Notes: generated from the letters alone by a model not told the origin. DNA of 64,000 nucleotides from Arenibacter sp041392165 (GCA_041392165.1 JAWKMN010000002.1:124001-188000), one strand, 5' to 3'; shown: positions 8,316-18,253, counted from the stretch's first letter. A program made the numbers and translations.

Positions 8316-9923
8316 ATGATATCTTATTTAAAGCGTAGTGCTGTAGGCTATTTTGGCCTGTTCTTATTTTTGGCTTTTTCCTTTGTGGGGTGCAACCCTA
8401 AAAAAGGTAAGGAGACTGATAAGGGTATGGTAAAGGAGCAGGTAGAAGAACTGGTGTCACTGGAATATAGTCGTATAGGACGGAGTACAGTAATAGCCAA
8501 CTTGGATGTTCCTTGGGAGCTGGTCTGGGGGCCGGATAATTGGATTTGGTTCACGGAACAAGGGGGTAGGGTCAGCAGGGTAAATCCGGAAACCGGGGAA
8601 GTTAAATTGTTGCTTGAAATACCGAATGTTTTTAGAAAGAGGACTACCGGTTTGCTCGGTATGGCGGTACATCCGGATTTAGAGCGGTTCCCCTATGTAT
8701 TTGTGCACTACACGGAGAAAAGGGAAGATGCGATAGTATCCAAATTGGTCCGATATACCTATGAAAAAGAAGTGCTGGTAGCTCCGCAAGTGCTGTTGGA
8801 AATTCCAGGGCATACCTCCCATAATGGCTCCAGACTGTTGATTTCACCTGATGGGAAAATAATGTGGGCAACGGGCGATGTGGGCCCTAATACCGATAAT
8901 TCCCAGAATATCCGCTCCATGAACGGAAAGATATTGCGACTAAATATGGATGGGTCCATACCGGAAGACAATCCGTTTTTCCAAAGTCCGGTCTGGTCTT
9001 GGGGACAGCGCAATGTACAGGGAATGGCTTATGGAACAAATGGTCATCTATATACTTCCGAACATGGTGATGCTACCGATGATGAAGTTAATCTAATGAA
9101 GAAGGGAGGCAATTACGGATGGCCCAATGTAGAAGGGTTTTGCGATACTCCAAGAGAGGAATCGTTCTGTCGGGATTCGTTAATGGTCCCCCCGTTAAAA
9201 TCATGGACGCCTACTATCGCCCCTGCGGGAATCGATTATTACGGCTCTACCAATATTCCCGAATGGGAGAATTCCCTTCTTTTGGCCACCCTCAAAGAAA
9301 ACGACCTAAGAGTTTTAAAATTGAATAAGGAAGGAAATGCCATTGTTTCGGAAAAAGTGCTTTTTGACCGGAGTATGGGCAGGATAAGGGACCTGTGTAT
9401 TTCACCAAAGGGCGATGTTTACCTGTCTACTAGCAATCGGGATTGGAACCCCAGTGAAGGGTTTCCGGTAAAGGAAGACGATAGGATCATTAAGATTTTT
9501 AAAGTAGGCCCAGAGGATGGATTGTCGGAAAACACGGTTGTGAAGCAACCTGTGGATGTTGGTACGAAGGGAATGCACAACCCACCTTCAAAAGGGGAGG
9601 TCAAGTATGCACACTATTGTGCCTCTTGTCACAAGCCCGATGGGGACGGTGTTAAAGGGGTCTTTCCGGCGCTCAATGGATCTGGAAAAGTAATGGGCAA
9701 TAAAGAACAGTTGATCAAATTGGCCCTGTACGGCGTAAATTCGACCCTAAATCGGGAAGGAGGAAGCCCGTACGACTCGTCAATGCCGGGATTTCATTTT
9801 CTTTCAAATGAGGATATGGCCCTAATACTGTCTTATGTCCGACAACAATTTGGGGGAAGTTTGGATTCCATTAGCCCACAAGAAATTAATGCTGTTCGGA
9901 CTCAATTTGTCATTGACGATTAG
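8316..9923 (+). CDS. Lipoprotein soluble glucose dehydrogenase-like beta-propeller with C-terminal cytochrome c
   Basis: About 535 residues from the ATG at 8316, which gives a lipoprotein signal ending Phe-Val-Gly-Cys (Cys 26); a start at 8268 would add 16 unneeded residues. Residues ~55-410 are a six-bladed propeller of the glucose/sorbosone dehydrogenase (PQQ GDH B) family, with Asn-Val-Pro-type start motifs, a Gly-His-Thr-Ser-His-Asn segment near 166, and Tyr-Thr-Ser-Glu-His-Gly-Asp near 246-252. The C-terminus is a monohaem cytochrome c: Cys-Ala-Ser-Cys-His at ~435-439 and a later Ser-Met-Pro-Gly as probable Met ligand. Electrons from an aldose could thus pass directly to the haem. It follows the DapA-type gene on the same strand. 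PQQ dependence is by family only. Confidence 0.82.
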   Translation: MISYLKRSAVGYFGLFLFLAFSFVGCNPKKGKETDKGMVKEQVEELVSLEYSRIGRSTVIANLDVPWELVWGPDNWIWFTEQGGRVSRVNPETGEVKLLLEIPNVFRKRTTGLLGMAVHPDLERFPYVFVHYTEKREDAIVSKLVRYTYEKEVLVAPQVLLEIPGHTSHNGSRLLISPDGKIMWATGDVGPNTDNSQNIRSMNGKILRLNMDGSIPEDNPFFQSPVWSWGQRNVQGMAYGTNGHLYTSEHGDATDDEVNLMKKGGNYGWPNVEGFCDTPREESFCRDSLMVPPLKSWTPTIAPAGIDYYGSTNIPEWENSLLLATLKENDLRVLKLNKEGNAIVSEKVLFDRSMGRIRDLCISPKGDVYLSTSNRDWNPSEGFPVKEDDRIIKIFKVGPEDGLSENTVVKQPVDVGTKGMHNPPSKGEVKYAHYCASCHKPDGDGVKGVFPALNGSGKVMGNKEQLIKLALYGVNSTLNREGGSPYDSSMPGFHFLSNEDMALILSYVRQQFGGSLDSISPQEINAVRTQFVIDD

Positions 9924-10080
9924 ATCATTTTTAATCCCAAGGAACAAATGTTATCAGATGTGGAAAATTACTATTTCGTTTTTAATCGATTTTTTGAAGT
10001 CAATAAACACTCTGATACATTTGTTTAGTGTGTACAAGAATAATTATTAGTTGAGTTGTTTAGTTAGTTTAGAGTGGAAG

Positions 10081-10105
10081 GGCTTCCTTTTATGGAAGCC
10101 TTTTT
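10081..10105 (+). terminator. Rho-independent terminator
   Basis: A perfect 7-bp stem, GGCTTCC / GGAAGCC, with a 6-nt loop (ttttat) is followed at once by five T. It lies about 160 bp after the stop of the cytochrome-fused dehydrogenase and would end the 2-9.9 kb transcription unit. Confidence 0.8.
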
Positions 10106-10193
10106 AAATTGTTGATGAGAACAAGTAGTTATTCAAAGGTCCATAATACAATGACAGTATGGGATTCAAAAATATACTGATTTCCATTAAATT

Positions 10194-10209
10194 TTTGCTT
10201 TTAAGCAAA
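10194..10209. promoter_or_regulatory. Palindrome, possible operator before the lyase-like gene
   Basis: TTTGCTT-TT-AAGCAAA, two 7-bp arms around a 2-bp centre, about 70 bp upstream of the ATG at 10280. The size and AT-flanked form resemble LacI/GntR-type operators, but no such regulator is next to it, and no second copy was noticed in the window. Confidence 0.35.
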
Positions 10210-10279
10210 TTTAAGTGCCGGATGACTTACCTACTAGCACATTTATGAAATAAGCACCCGTAGTTAAAACGATATCTAA

Positions 10280-13200
10280 ATGAAAAATAATAGTCCATTA
10301 CATAGGTTAAGAAAGTACATTGCCGTTTTTGTATTCGCTGTAATTTTTTCACCATTTCAGGTTGCAGCCATCCAATATCAGGATGAAATTCCGAAGCCTG
10401 TGGTTCCAGTATATCACAAGTTGAAAAATCTTTACTTAACCACACAACTTGTTAATCAATCTCGTCCGGAAATTACAATTGTGGCACCAAAAGTTTATGC
10501 TACAGAAGTATTAGCGATTCAAAACGCTATTAAGAATATTACAGGAGTAACTGTGCCAGTATTAAACGATGACGCCTTAGCTATTCCTTTGCAGAAAAAT
10601 GTAATTTTATTGGGAAATCGGTCTACAAACCAATCAATCAGCGATTTATACGATAGGGCATATACTTTTCTCGATCTAAAATACCCTGGAGTTGGTGGAT
10701 TTGTTGTTCGTAGCTTACATAATCCATTTGGAAATGGAAAAAACGTTCTTTTTGCTGGTGGTAGCGATCATGTAGGAGTTAAGGCTGCTGTACAAGCTTT
10801 GATTGAATCGCTTAAATCGGCTGGAGGTAAAAAAGGCTTTTTGTCGGTTGATCATTAGCTCAGGTTAAGTTATCTAAAGATTATAAAGTTCCCCAAAACA
10901 TAGAAGAGGCAGAAATATGGGAAGCGCTACGAAAGTATAATTCTACAGGTTACTTCGGTTGGAATATGATAAGTAAACATATGGCACTTTACTACATGAC
11001 CAACGAGGAGCACTATCTTAAAGAGTTTTTAAGATTGTCTTTTCCAAATGAGGAGATCATTAAAGAAATAGCTCTTATAGATGGCGAATTGAAAGAAAAT
11101 AAAAATGACCCTTTGGCAGGGCCATATCATTATTCGGCGCACATGATGATTGAGATGTGGGATTTAATAGAAGAAAGTCCTTTGTTCACAGACGAAATGC
11201 GTTTAAAAATCACTAATGCCTTTGCCCGTCAGCTCCCTCATCGTGTAGTTGAGGGTATTTATGATGCCAAAGAGGCGTCACCATCTATTGGTAGTCGTCA
11301 TAGCGACTGGTCTGCATTTTCATTATATGTTTTGGGGAGGTATTTTGAAAAAGACTACCCTAATCCTGTTTGGAAACGTTCCATGTATGCCGCAGATTTA
11401 TATTTTTCAGGTCTTAAAAACACCTATTGGATGGCGGGTACTAATGATCATCTTTTTTGGTTTACCTCCTTTTTTGATCCAGTACTTAATTACTTGCTTC
11501 TTACTGGTAATCGCGATCCTGAAACAATGGCCAATCTAAGGCAGGCATTTAATACACAACAAATAATTTTTACTGGTCATAAGCCTGATTGGGGCCTTCA
11601 CACGTCTTCATTGAGCATGCTTAATAAAACGGCTTACATTTTAAATGAGGGAAGATGGCTTTATTATCGTGAACATGTTGATTTAGATACCAACGCGTTT
11701 CGTTTGGGTCAATCCTATTGGCCAGATTCTAATTTACCAGTAGAAGTTCCTAAAGATTTAAGTGGAAGTTGGAATATACAACTAATGCCAAAAGAAATGT
11801 GGAAGGCTCGTAATACTGGCTTCACCCAAAAACAGTCATTCCGTTGGGGTAGTTACCGTAGCGAGCTTGGTGCAGGAGGAGATTTTGTTCTTATAAAAGG
11901 TTATAATGGAGCTTTGCGTAACCCGTACCATTCATTTGATATTCTGGAGCTTCGTCTTAAAGGCTCAACATTGTTAAAAGGCTACCATAATCAAGTAATT
12001 ACTAGTGCTGATGGTATGTTCGAACCTAAAGTAGCAATGGATGCAGCTTTGCTATATCAAGGAGTGGTTGGAGAGGTGACAACTGCTGTTGCAGAGGTGC
12101 CCGACCTAGCTTTTACAAACTGGCGTCGTTCGCTGACGCTTCGTAAAGAGCGATATGCACTTATTGCTGACGAAATCACTTTCCGAGGTAACAGTGAAAA
12201 CATCCTAGTTGAAACTACGTGGGATATTCCTGAAGCATCATGGATGCCGGAGGGTAGCTTTATTAAAATACAGCCTGAAGAAATCGCAGAAGCTAAATAT
12301 GAACTTCATTCATCGGAAAGGATGGAAGTAAAGCAAGCAGATAAAATGATTATGAACTGGCGTGGAGCTGGACGTGAAGGCGAGAAACGTAGTTTTTTTC
12401 ATCTTTTAGGAGAAAATAAGTCTGGTACCCTAGGTGAATTGGTCAGTTTGCACTTAACAAAAAATGCTGCGGCTCTTTCATTGCCCGAAGCTGCTATTGC
12501 TGTAACTGGAAAGTACGAAGGCATTGATGGCGAATTGGTACTACTCAGCGAAAAATCGGTTTATGGACATAATATACGTACTGCAGGATTGAGTAAATCG
12601 TTACTTAGTGCAACTGCACCTATAAAAATAGACTGGGATTTTGCAACAGGAAAATTAGTGGTTGAAAGTGATGAAGCCGTTACACTTACGCTGGCACTCA
12701 ATACTCCTGGTAACATAATGATTGGGCGGAAACAAGTAAACGGTAAGCCAGCAGGACAGCTGTATAGTTTTGAGCTAAGAGCAGGAAAACAAGAGTTCAA
12801 CGGAGTAATGCCTTCAGTAGCTGTCAAGCAAAATTTAACGAATGAATTATCAGCTCTATTGCAAACAGCAAAAGAACGTCGAGCATCATTGTTTGCTAAA
12901 AATAGTGAGGCCACTAAAAGTACTGTTCCAGTTATGAAACCAGTTTTGCAGGCAAAGATTAACGGAAGACCAGTAAATAGTGTAGTTATTCCATCATCAA
13001 AGGGTAATGTTATCGCTATGGCAGCAGAGAACACGGTTAGTTTATTAAATATTAAAGGTGAAATAGTTCAAAAGTTTACAACACCTGGTGAAGTACGGGT
13101 GCTGCGTTGGTGGGCAGAACCAAAATTACTTTTGGTAGGATGTGCAGATGAAAAGGTAATTGCTTTTGATGAAAATGGAAACAAAAAGTGGGAGTTTACA

Positions 13201-14115
13201 TCTGTAATGGACCCAGCGGTTTTTGAAGCAGGGAAACAATATTGGTTCAAATCAGCTTACCCTGGAGTTCATGGCTTGTATAGCGGAGAGTTTGATAATG
13301 GAAAAAGCAGAGCTTTTGTAGGTAGTGCGGGTACTATAGAGGTTTTGGATGAGCAAGGCAAGCTGGTGAAACGTCTGCCTGTATTTTGGGGCAACCCTCG
13401 CCAGTTTATGATCTTAGACCAGAAAGATGGCAGCAAAAACCTGTTGGCTGGGCGCTGGGAAAGTGATAAACCTAACCTCGCCATTATAAACAGTAAAGAA
13501 ATGGAAGTAAGCGACTATGGTTATATGGGGGTTCCAGAGGGACATACTCAAGTTAACGGCTGGATGGTAATGAACCGTTTTGATAACTTCCATAAAGATA
13601 TGAATGGGGACGGAAAGGGTGAAATAGTATCTGCCATTAATGGTTCTTGGAATAGAATAACCGTTTACAGTAACGATGGAGAGCCATTGTATAACGTTCA
13701 GTTTGGGCCAGGTAGCACTACTCCGCGAGCAAATATACGGATGATGGACGTGGCCGATATTACAGCCGACGAAAAACCTGAAATTGTAGTGGCACTTTCT
13801 TCTGGATTTGTGAACCTATTTGACGGACAGACAAACTCATTATGGACTAAAATGTTACCATCTCCCCCGGTGGTTGTAAAAATAATGCAAGGTAGTCATG
13901 CGCCATGGATTTGTATTGGAAGCGAGGACGGAACCATAATAGCTATGGACGCTATTGGAAACATAATTAGTAAAAGTAAAGTGACAGGAGTCCCTGTAGA
14001 CATACAGGCAATAAAAGTGGCTAAAGGAGAGGTTGCCGTAATTACTACAGATACTGGTGAACTGAATGGCTATCAGGTTAAAGGCAAGGTGTCTTCAAAG
14101 AAAGGCAGAAAATAA
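10280..14115 (+). pseudogene. Large secreted polysaccharide-lyase/heparinase-like protein with C-terminal beta-propeller, one frameshift
   Basis: Two adjoining frames make one gene of ~1278 codons. The first frame stops at 10856-10858; the second is open back to an in-frame TGA at 10849-10851, so it reads through from just there without needing its internal ATG at 10966. Adding one T in the cat-ta junction at ~10855 joins them as ...Asp-His-Leu-Ala-Gln.... Architecture: signal peptide; residues ~35-190, an alpha/beta domain like the accessory N-terminal domains of alpha-glucuronidases; ~230-500, an alpha-helical toroid rich in Trp/His/Tyr; ~500-830, a beta-sandwich of the type seen in heparinase II/III-like lyases; ~880-1270, propeller repeats with PQQ/FG-GAP character and an Asp-Met-Asn-Gly-Asp-Gly Ca-loop. 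Polysaccharide lyase or hydrolase is an inference; no family is firmly recognised. The base may be a sequencing error. Confidence 0.65.
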
Positions 14116-14143
14116 TTCGTACTAACTAATTCGATTAAATTAA

Positions 14144-15937
14144 ATGGTAAACTTTTTATTCAGTATTAATCAAAAAACAGCTTTAACTCTGGTATTCGGA
14201 TTGTTTTCTGGATTGGCATCAGCTCAGGCAACAACCTATTATTTTTCCAATAGCGGAAATGATTCTAATGAAGGAACCAGCATATCTGCGCCAAAGAAAA
14301 GTTTGGCGGCAGCTACAGCATTAGCCAAAGCTGGTAACAAATTGTTGTTTAAAAGGGGAGACGCTTGGTATATACCCTTTGGTTCATTCGATCTCAGTAA
14401 CAAATCAGGAACGCGAAACAACCCTGTAATCATTGATGCGTATGGTACTGGAGATAAACCTGTTATTTCCAACTTAAACGTGTTGAGCAATGATGGATGG
14501 GAAAATATAGAAGGTACAACTACTTGGAAGCATGCTGTATATGGGTATTCTAAAGCCTTGCGTTTGTTTGCAGACGGAGTATCTAAATATAAAGTAAATA
14601 CCAGCGATAAATTAGCTAATGAAACGGACGTAGACCAACCTTACGAATGGTTTATAAAGGAAGGCGTAATCAACAGGAACGGTATTGTTTATATGAATAC
14701 TGGCTCTTCGGTCGTTGCTCCTAAAAATGTAGAAGTGCTTTTGGTTGGGAGTAAGTCAGTAGTGTTGATGAAGAACACCAATTATTTTACATTAAAAAAT
14801 ATTGATTTTAGAGGAGGTTCTACAAGTAATATTATTAATGTAGAAGCACCAAGTACCAATATTACGATCGATAGTTGTATCATTCAGCGGGGTGCCGGAT
14901 CGGGAATACAAGCAGGGCACTCAGGTCAGGGCGACCTTACAACCTATGTTGCCAACATCAATATACTTAATTGTTTGGTTGATAAAGTATGGTCCGAGCG
15001 TGAGAATGATCCTAATATATTGTTGAGCGGTGATGGTATTTTTATGCTTCATGCGGTGGAAGGCGGGCTTATTCAAGGCAATAAGGTACTTAATTGGGGG
15101 CATTCCGGTATTTCCATCACTTCGTATATCCTTGGGGTGCATGGGGTTCATAACTTAATTGTAGAGATGAACGATGTTTCTGGAGGCGAATCTGCTTATA
15201 CACATGCCATAGATATGAACGGGTTCGAAGGGTTAACTACACATAACATCATCCGGAGGAATTACTTTCATGATTATACGGTTACGGGGCATATTTTGGG
15301 CAGTTATAATCAGATTTACAGCAATATTTTTGCAGGAGTAACAGTGACCAAAATGCCTCGGCACTCACATCAGGGCTGGGGAGTAGATTGGGCGGTGTGG
15401 CGTTATCGGGGTACGGGTCCGTGGATTGAAGCACACCATAATTATCTAGTAAATAATACATTCGTAAATACAGAGGAATGCGCTATAATGATTCAGGATA
15501 GTAAAGCAAACCCCAATGCGGTCACCAATAATGTGATAGCCAATAATATCATCTATAATTTCGGGAATATAGCTATCGATGTTAACAGTAACGTCACAGG
15601 ACCAGTCATCGTTCAGCACAATAACTTTTGGCATCGAAACAGTACAGAACCTATTGCAAGATTTAAGAATTTAAAGCCGAACAGTACTTATAACGCTGCC
15701 GAGCTAAACCTTGCCATGCCTCAATATTTTAGTGGTAACACCCAACTTAACCCGGGCTTCGCCGATGCTGCCAAACGGAATTTTGCACTCACAGAAAGCT
15801 CTCCTGTTGCCCTAAAATATGGAGGTACTACTAAGTATGCATCAGTACTTGGAGACGGTTTTGTAGATTATTTTGGCAAAAAATGGGATCCGAACAAGCC
15901 CAGTATGGGGGCTATTCAATACAATGGCAGGGATTGA
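14144..15937 (+). CDS. Secreted right-handed parallel beta-helix protein (candidate polysaccharide lyase/hydrolase)
   Basis: 597 residues with a signal peptide (hydrophobic ~13-24, ending Ala-Ser-Ala-Gln). The mature start, Tyr-Tyr-x-Ser-x-x-Gly-x-Asp-Ser-Asn-x-Gly, followed by a Leu-Leu-Phe-Lys-Arg-Gly-Asp segment, is the familiar entry of secreted beta-helix enzymes. From ~residue 200 to 500 there are repeating rungs (Ile-x-Ile-x-Asn-x-x-Ile with Asn and Gly turns) typical of pectate-lyase-like and PL6-like helices. His-rich segments near 400-440 (Arg-His-Ser-His-Gln, Glu-Ala-His-His-Asn) may line the cleft. There is no T9SS tail. It starts 28 bp after the lyase-like gene, so both are probably co-transcribed and act on the same glycan. 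Family and substrate are not assigned. Confidence 0.75.
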   Translation: MVNFLFSINQKTALTLVFGLFSGLASAQATTYYFSNSGNDSNEGTSISAPKKSLAAATALAKAGNKLLFKRGDAWYIPFGSFDLSNKSGTRNNPVIIDAYGTGDKPVISNLNVLSNDGWENIEGTTTWKHAVYGYSKALRLFADGVSKYKVNTSDKLANETDVDQPYEWFIKEGVINRNGIVYMNTGSSVVAPKNVEVLLVGSKSVVLMKNTNYFTLKNIDFRGGSTSNIINVEAPSTNITIDSCIIQRGAGSGIQAGHSGQGDLTTYVANINILNCLVDKVWSERENDPNILLSGDGIFMLHAVEGGLIQGNKVLNWGHSGISITSYILGVHGVHNLIVEMNDVSGGESAYTHAIDMNGFEGLTTHNIIRRNYFHDYTVTGHILGSYNQIYSNIFAGVTVTKMPRHSHQGWGVDWAVWRYRGTGPWIEAHHNYLVNNTFVNTEECAIMIQDSKANPNAVTNNVIANNIIYNFGNIAIDVNSNVTGPVIVQHNNFWHRNSTEPIARFKNLKPNSTYNAAELNLAMPQYFSGNTQLNPGFADAAKRNFALTESSPVALKYGGTTKYASVLGDGFVDYFGKKWDPNKPSMGAIQYNGRD

Positions 15938-16085
15938 TAAGAGGTTGAAATTTAAAAAAGTTCGCTAACCTTATGATTAAGTGTTTGCACATGATCTAGC
16001 CGAAAGCTGAATCTTTTATAATAATGTATAATGGCTCCAATAAATATACCCAGAATAACTAAGTATTAATTAATAATTAACCAAG

Positions 16086-16448
16086 ATGAGACAAGGATTT
16101 AAAAAAGGAATTCATTTTTCCCTTATTGTTACTTTACTATTATTTTCATGTGCGTTGCATGCCACGGTATATTATGTTGACGCTACATTGGGCAATGATG
16201 ATAATAACGGTATTTCGGAGGCTACCCCGTGGAAGACATTGACAAAAGTGAATAACAGCTCTTCTACTTTTATGGCAGGAGATATGATATTGTTCAAAAG
16301 AGGGGAAGTCTGGATTGGTGAACGTTGATGAAAATGAGATTAGTTTAAACGAACTTAATCCAGGCATTTATTTGATAACAATAGTAGGAAAGAATCAGGA
16401 ACAGTAAGTACTGCAAAATTGATAAAAAGATCGGGTAGTGTCCGATAA
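16086..16448 (+). pseudogene. Internally deleted beta-helix gene: signal peptide plus helix entry joined to a T9SS C-terminal tail
   Basis: The first 80 codons (16086-16328) encode a signal peptide and the beta-helix entry (Tyr-Tyr-Val-Asp-Ala, Gly-Asn-Asp-Asp-Asn-Asn-Gly, Ile-Leu-Phe-Lys-Arg-Gly-Glu), clearly paralogous to the start of the preceding beta-helix gene. The frame then stops. In another frame, 16321-16404 reads Asn-Glu-Leu-Asn-Pro-Gly-Ile-Tyr-Leu-Ile-Thr-Ile-Val-Gly, and after one more shift 16407-16448 reads Ser-Thr-Ala-Lys-Leu-Ile-Lys-Arg. These are the two halves of a type A T9SS sorting domain. Hundreds of codons between helix entry and tail are therefore gone. It is a broken gene; the residual 80-residue peptide could still be made and exported. 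Confidence 0.7.
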
Positions 16449-16464
16449 ATGTTTTTAAAAGCAA

Positions 16465-16524
16465 TTTGGAAATGATTCAGAAACCATTGCACCAGCAGAG
16501 GTAGAAGCGATAAGGATAAAATAA
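16465..16524 (+). pseudogene. Short 3' remnant of an unknown coding sequence
   Basis: An open stretch ends ...Ile-Ala-Pro-Ala-Glu-Val-Glu-Ala-Ile-Arg-Ile-Lys-stop at 16522-16524, directly followed by a terminator. Its amphipathic end strand is like the C-termini of glycoside-hydrolase beta-sandwich domains, but it is too short to assign. It has no start codon of its own and lies just after the deleted beta-helix gene, so it may be left over from a second gene lost in the same event. Confidence 0.3.
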
Positions 16525-16525
16525 A

Positions 16526-16552
16526 GGGGCGACTTTTATTTGTAGTTGCCCC
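16526..16552. terminator. Bidirectional-type hairpin terminator
   Basis: GGGGCGACT pairs with AGTTGCCCC (9 pairs including one G-T wobble) around a 9-nt loop. It is followed by an A/T-rich run on both sides. It separates the + strand remnants from the convergent lipoprotein gene whose stop is at 16597. Confidence 0.65.
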
Positions 16553-16596
16553 CTTATTTATAAATAATCCATAATTGTATTGTTCAGAAAAGTGAT

Positions 16597-17379
16597 TTAA
16601 TCGTCCAATAAATCTATAATATGCTCTAGTTTTTCCTTTACTTGATCTGCAATGGCATTGTTACCGTCCGGGTCGGTAGGGCTTATTTCAATAAGGCCGT
16701 CCTGATTTCCGTCGGCCGCCTGTGAAAGGTTTACTCCTCCTGCGGCGTTAAGAAGTTGGGTCAGGTCAAACTGAAGCGTCAGGTTTTGCTGATTTTCCAA
16801 TACAACGATGTCTGTTTGCGGATCGTCAAAATCCACTTCGATTTCCTCGTCAAAATCATGCCAAAATACAAATGGAACATTTTCCACGGTACCTTTGATC
16901 AAAATTGATTTTCCAAAAAGCTCGCTTTCCGAATCTTTGCTCTTGTCTATTTTAAATTCGATTTCTTCATAGGTCCCTACGGGGATGGTTGTTTCGATAA
17001 ATGAAATTTCCCCTTTTAAAAGATCTAGTTCAAAAGGCCCTTCCAATTCAATTTCATCCTCGTAATCAAAGAAACCGTCATCATCCCATTGTTCATTTTC
17101 ATCATCGTCATGTTCAAGGTCGAATTCCAGCTCAAACTCTTTTAGGTTGATTAAAAATTCGCTTAGGACCACATTGGCACCTATCTCTTTTTCAGTGTTG
17201 GTGGATTTTGCATTGGTGTCGGTAAATTTACCTTTGGCGCTAATCGCTATTTTACCTTGTTCAGAAGAAGTATTGTCCTTATCGCAACCAATCATGGTCA
17301 GGATACCAAGAATGCCAAGTCCAATATGGTGTAAGGTGCTTTTTGTTTTTGATAAAACATTTCGATTTTTTGTATTCAT
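16597..17379 (-). CDS. Acidic lipoprotein, DUF4382-like
   Basis: 260 residues, opening with a lipoprotein signal ending Met-Ile-Gly-Cys at ~32. The mature part is a beta-sandwich-like domain with a very acidic insert (~90-115, long runs of Asp and Glu) and a core with Pro-Val-Gly-Thr-Tyr and Gly-Thr-Val-Glu, as in DUF4382 proteins. The C-terminus ends in a helical acidic tail. The family has no defined function. The acidic runs could bind divalent cations, but this is a guess. The gene faces the lyase block and is divergent from norC, with which it shares the 440 bp upstream region. Confidence 0.65.
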   Translation of the reverse strand: MNTKNRNVLSKTKSTLHHIGLGILGILTMIGCDKDNTSSEQGKIAISAKGKFTDTNAKSTNTEKEIGANVVLSEFLINLKEFELEFDLEHDDDENEQWDDDGFFDYEDEIELEGPFELDLLKGEISFIETTIPVGTYEEIEFKIDKSKDSESELFGKSILIKGTVENVPFVFWHDFDEEIEVDFDDPQTDIVVLENQQNLTLQFDLTQLLNAAGGVNLSQAADGNQDGLIEISPTDPDGNNAIADQVKEKLEHIIDLLDD

Positions 17380-17820
17380 AATTTTTAGATTTTAGTACTA
17401 GAACAACTACTGTACGGAATACCCTACTTTCAAAATCACATTTTATAGAAAATTTTATAAAGTGCTCGGGCACAACAAGGTATAGGGCAGCTTGTTTTTG
17501 TTTGCCATTGCCGCAAGGAGGGTAAGCTGTGATAGGTTTTCCATAGGCCATCTTTTAGTAAGGAGTGAAGGTTAAAATGGGTATCCCGGTTTTTGGGATG
17601 GCGGTATTGCTTATGGTAGTAGGGGCCCTGTAGATACCTTAAATCCCGTTGGCGGACTTTCGAATATAAAAAAGTACTTGTTAAAGGAGGGTGTTTTTGA
17701 GGTACAATCTATAAAATAATGTTAAAAAAGTATGATTTATATCATGTTTTGACGGTTTCCAATATGTTTATTTTGTATTTAGGATAAAAAGTCTTAAATA
17801 ATAATTTAATCATTTTCAAT
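17380..17820. other. Divergent upstream region between lipoprotein gene and norC
   Basis: No gene is supported in these 441 bases. It contains the ATGAT-N4-ATCAT palindrome at 17732-17745. The rest is unassigned. Confidence 0.5.
17732..17745. promoter_or_regulatory. Crp/Fnr-type operator before norC
   Basis: A perfect inverted repeat ATGAT-TTAT-ATCAT, about 75 bp before the norC ATG. Size and spacing match the TTGAT-N4-ATCAA class bound by Fnr, NnrR, DNR and HcpR regulators. Very similar sites stand before nirK and the porin gene in this window. Confidence 0.6.
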
Positions 17821-18253
17821 ATGTTATCTAAAAAACAAGCGCGTGCTTTTTCTGGGAGGTACATTGGTCACATTTTTGGCATTTATAGGATTGACCATCT
17901 ATTCCTTTAGCGACGCCCAGGACCAGACCAACCACGGCGCAATTACGGAACAGGTGGTTAAGGGAAAGGAATTATGGGAATCCAATAATTGTATGGGCTG
18001 TCACTCCATTTTGGGAGAAGGGGGCTATTATGCCCCAGAGCTGACCAAGGTGTTGGACCGCCGGGGTCCCGGCTATGTTAAGGCCGTATTAATGACGCCC
18101 ATACCTTGGGAGCCCAATGGACGAAAAATGGTGGCCTATGGTTTTACGGAGAAGGAAGCCGCGGATTTGATCGCATTTTTCGATTGGATAGATGACATCG
18201 ACCTTAATGGGTTTGACCGAGTGGTTTCCCCGTTAGCCAAAGATAAGAAGTAA
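17821..18253 (+). pseudogene. norC: Nitric oxide reductase cytochrome c subunit, 5' frameshift
   Basis: NorC is the membrane-anchored monohaem cytochrome that feeds electrons to NorB. The long frame starts at a GTG (17843) and runs 136 codons: TM anchor ~5-22, haem site Cys-Met-Gly-Cys-His near 50-54, and a conserved Gly-Glu-Gly-Gly-Tyr-Tyr-Ala-Pro-Glu segment. The more typical NorC start, Met-Leu-Ser-Lys-Lys-Gln-Ala-Arg, is at the ATG 17821 in another frame. Removing one T from the run at ~17847-17851 joins them as ...Arg-Ala-Phe-Leu-Gly-Gly-Thr.... The catalytic part is intact. Either a one-base error/mutation exists, or translation starts at the GTG. norB follows ~110 bp downstream. Confidence 0.8.

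Larger units (their letters stand above)
9924..10279. other. Intergenic region between the sugar locus and the lyase block
   Basis: No coding region is supported. It contains a rho-independent terminator (10081-10105) and a 7-2-7 palindrome (10194-10209) near the next gene start. From here to about 16.5 kb the codon choice and base texture change compared with the genes before and after. Confidence 0.6.

Noticed and set aside
12561..13034. 157-codon minus-strand frame within the lyase-like gene
   Set aside because: Antisense shadow; no motif and no start signal.
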